Shown piece after piece: positions 6,548-8,160 of a stretch of 8,160 nt of DNA (positions are counted from its first letter, which is position 1; each line of letters starts with the position of its first letter). The translations under genes and the position numbers were made by a program. Source of the stretch: an uncultured Steroidobacteraceae bacterium (GTDB lineage: Bacteria; Pseudomonadota; Gammaproteobacteria; Steroidobacterales; Steroidobacteraceae); contig CATPBM010000024.1 of NCBI GenBank assembly GCA_955652625.1, forward strand, positions 1 to 8,160, in the 5' to 3' direction. Below the pieces are notes generated by a model. The model had not been told where the DNA came from, did no database searches, and was given only the letters and a program-made list of their open reading frames with translations.

Positions 6548-8160
6548 TCAGGCTCCCGTATGTCCGGAAGCTTCATCCAGCAGCCTGATTACCTTCTCAT
6601 CACCCTTGGCACGCGCGATGGACAGCGCGGTATCGCCGCGCTCGCTCTGAGCCTTCACGTTCGCCCCGGCGCGCACCAGAAGTTCGACCATGTCGGCGCG
6701 GCCGTTGGCGGCGGCGATCATCAGCGCCGTGACGCCGCCGCCGTTGTGGGCGTTGACGTCCGCCCCTTGCTGAATGAGGGCCCGGGCCAGCGCTTGCGCG
6801 TGGTTCGCGGTCGCGAGCATCAGCGGCGTATAGCCGGCATCCCCGACCACGCGGCCCGGATCCGCGCCCGCCCCGATGAGAGCCACGGCGGCCTGATCCT
6901 TGCCGTACTGCGCGGCGATGCCGAGCGGCGTGAAGTTCTGGGCGCTGACGGCGTTGGGATCGCCCCCGTGTGCGATCAGCACTTTGACGTCGGCGGCATC
7001 ATCGCAATAGGCCGCCGTCATGAGCGGCGTCCAGCCGTCTCGATCGCGCAGATTGACGTCGGCCCCATGCGCGATCAGGAGCCCGACCATCGATGGGGAC
7101 CTGTGGATGAGGGCGTGGTGAAGCGGTGTTTCACCCTGCAGGTCCTGGGCGGAGACCGAGGCGTGTTTCTTCTCGAGCAGATAGGCCACGCGCACCTGGT
7201 CATCGGCCAGGACCGCGTTGTTGAGCTCCACGTTGACATTCGCGCCGTGTGCGAGCCAGTCGTTCAGCTGCGCGATGCTCACCGCCGGTGCGGTATGGGC
7301 GGGGGCCGCGGGCGCGGGCGCGGGCGCGGCATACGGTCCATGCGCGGGCAGCTCCCCGCTGATGACGCACGTGGGGCAGCTCACGAGGGGTACCCCGAAC
7401 TCGGTCAGGATCGCGCGCAGCGCATCGCGCTGCTCGTGCATCGCCCGCTCCACGCGCTGCTGCAGGTCGCGATCGTTGCGCCGCAGCGCGATCGCCATGT
7501 CGAATTCCAGCGGCACGGAATCATCCATCAGATTGACCGGCTGAATGATCAGCGGCGCCTGTTTCACCGTCTTGTAGTAGCCGGCGAGCGGACCCCACGT
7601 CGCGGCGACGTCGAGCTTGCCGTCGATCACCTGTTGGACCTGGTAGCTCGGCTGATCCTGGGGGACCAGATCGGCGTCGTGGCTGAGATAGTGAATCTGG
7701 ACCTTGCGGACGTCGTGATCGGCGAGGGCTTCGCGGATTGCCGAAGTCTCGTAGACGCCCACCCTGAGTGTCTTCAGCCGCGCATCATCGAGGCTCCTGA
7801 TGGTAATGCCCCGGTCGCTGCGGTAGGCGAGCACATAGGTCGTGCGGTACAGCGCGGTCGTCGTGATGACGTCGTCCGCGCCGAGCGGCATGTCGAGCAT
7901 GACGTCGCACTGGTCGGCCTCGAGCGTGCTGCGCGTGAGTCCGCGCTCGATTCCCGGGCGGTAGTAATACTCGACGGTGGTGTCGAGGGCGCGCGCCAGC
8001 ACCGCCGCCATCTTGTTTTCGAGCCCTTCGCCGCGATTATTCGAAAGCGGCATGTTGCCCGGATCCGCGCACACGCGCAGTGCAGCCTGGGTCTCACGGG
8101 GCGCGGCCAGCAGCGTGACCATCCCCAGAGCCAGTACTGCACCCAGCACCGGCCCGGTTC
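6548..8160 (-). CDS. XoxJ/MxaJ-like periplasmic binding protein fused to ankyrin repeats (5' partial)
   Basis: The frame is open to the right edge. The visible start is inside a signal peptide (VLGAVLALGMVTLLAAPRETQA), so the true start lies just outside. A GTG at 8149 is in frame and is used here only for numbering. Residues 24-255 form a type-2 periplasmic binding domain of the family found beside quinoprotein dehydrogenases: LRVCADPGNMPLSN (24-37), EGLENKMAAVLA, DQCDVMLDMPLG and LDVAATWGPLAGYY. Cys27 and Cys81 may pair. Next come SCPTC (257-261), an Ala/Pro linker (274-290) and an ankyrin domain (about 292-528) with five clear repeats starting near ETPLHHA (340), WTPLMTAA (373), FTPLGIAA (406), YTPLMLAT (440) and VTALMIAA (473). 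A partial repeat precedes these and another ends the protein. The domains are in one frame with no break. MxaJ/XoxJ proteins are thought to assist the dehydrogenase rather than import solutes; no ABC permease or ATPase is nearby. The ankyrin part probably binds a protein in the periplasm. Confidence 0.9.
   Translation of the reverse strand, partial: TGPVLGAVLALGMVTLLAAPRETQAALRVCADPGNMPLSNNRGEGLENKMAAVLARALDTTVEYYYRPGIERGLTRSTLEADQCDVMLDMPLGADDVITTTALYRTTYVLAYRSDRGITIRSLDDARLKTLRVGVYETSAIREALADHDVRKVQIHYLSHDADLVPQDQPSYQVQQVIDGKLDVAATWGPLAGYYKTVKQAPLIIQPVNLMDDSVPLEFDMAIALRRNDRDLQQRVERAMHEQRDALRAILTEFGVPLVSCPTCVISGELPAHGPYAAPAPAPAAPAHTAPAVSIAQLNDWLAHGANVNVELNNAVLADDQVRVAYLLEKKHASVSAQDLQGETPLHHALIHRSPSMVGLLIAHGADVNLRDRDGWTPLMTAAYCDDAADVKVLIAHGGDPNAVSAQNFTPLGIAAQYGKDQAAVALIGAGADPGRVVGDAGYTPLMLATANHAQALARALIQQGADVNAHNGGGVTALMIAAANGRADMVELLVRAGANVKAQSERGDTALSIARAKGDEKVIRLLDEASGHTGA
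7308..7330 (-). repeat. GCGGGC hexamer tandem repeat coding the Ala-Pro linker
   Basis: Three perfect GCGGGC units and a partial fourth (plus-strand reading) encode alternating Ala and Pro between the binding domain and the ankyrin repeats. Because the unit is six bases, gain or loss of copies keeps the frame and would only change linker length. Confidence 0.7.

Overview
The window is GC-rich with tightly packed genes and no mobile elements, RNA genes or CRISPR. Seven genes lie head-to-tail on the minus strand. An eighth, cut by the left edge, runs on the plus strand and converges on the last of them. Gene content (glutathione-linked formaldehyde oxidation, a PQQ-dehydrogenase-associated binding protein, a cytochrome c and a sigma-54 activator) suggests a proteobacterium that oxidises methanol or another simple alcohol. 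The class (alpha, beta or gamma) cannot be fixed from the sequence alone.

In transcription order, right to left: (1) 8160-6548, a periplasmic binding protein of the MxaJ/XoxJ type (quinoprotein-dehydrogenase-associated) fused to an ankyrin-repeat domain, 5' end outside the window; (2) 6513-5971, a secreted monohaem cytochrome c with extra cysteines; (3) 5932-3935, an AcoR-type sigma-54-dependent activator; (4) 3907-3335, Gfa, the glutathione/formaldehyde condensing enzyme; (5) 3250-2141, class III alcohol dehydrogenase (S-(hydroxymethyl)glutathione dehydrogenase); (6) 2021-978, a YVTN-type beta-propeller like those associated with PQQ-dependent catabolism; (7) 974-528, a small secreted YHS-like protein. 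The plus-strand gene (2-601) encodes a protein with a duplicated domain that I do not recognise.

Inferred working model: a PQQ alcohol dehydrogenase, probably a XoxF/MxaF-like enzyme encoded just outside the window, makes formaldehyde in the periplasm and passes electrons to the cytochrome. The XoxJ-like protein assists the dehydrogenase. Formaldehyde reaching the cytoplasm is captured with glutathione by Gfa and oxidised by the class III dehydrogenase. The regulator sits between the periplasmic and cytoplasmic halves and may control both. No dehydrogenase, S-formylglutathione hydrolase, PQQ-biosynthesis gene or ABC permease/ATPase lies in the window.

Most worth a second look: the XoxJ-ankyrin fusion, the unrecognised tandem-domain protein at the left edge, the YHS-like protein lacking most usual cysteines, and a strong hairpin between gfa and the dehydrogenase gene.
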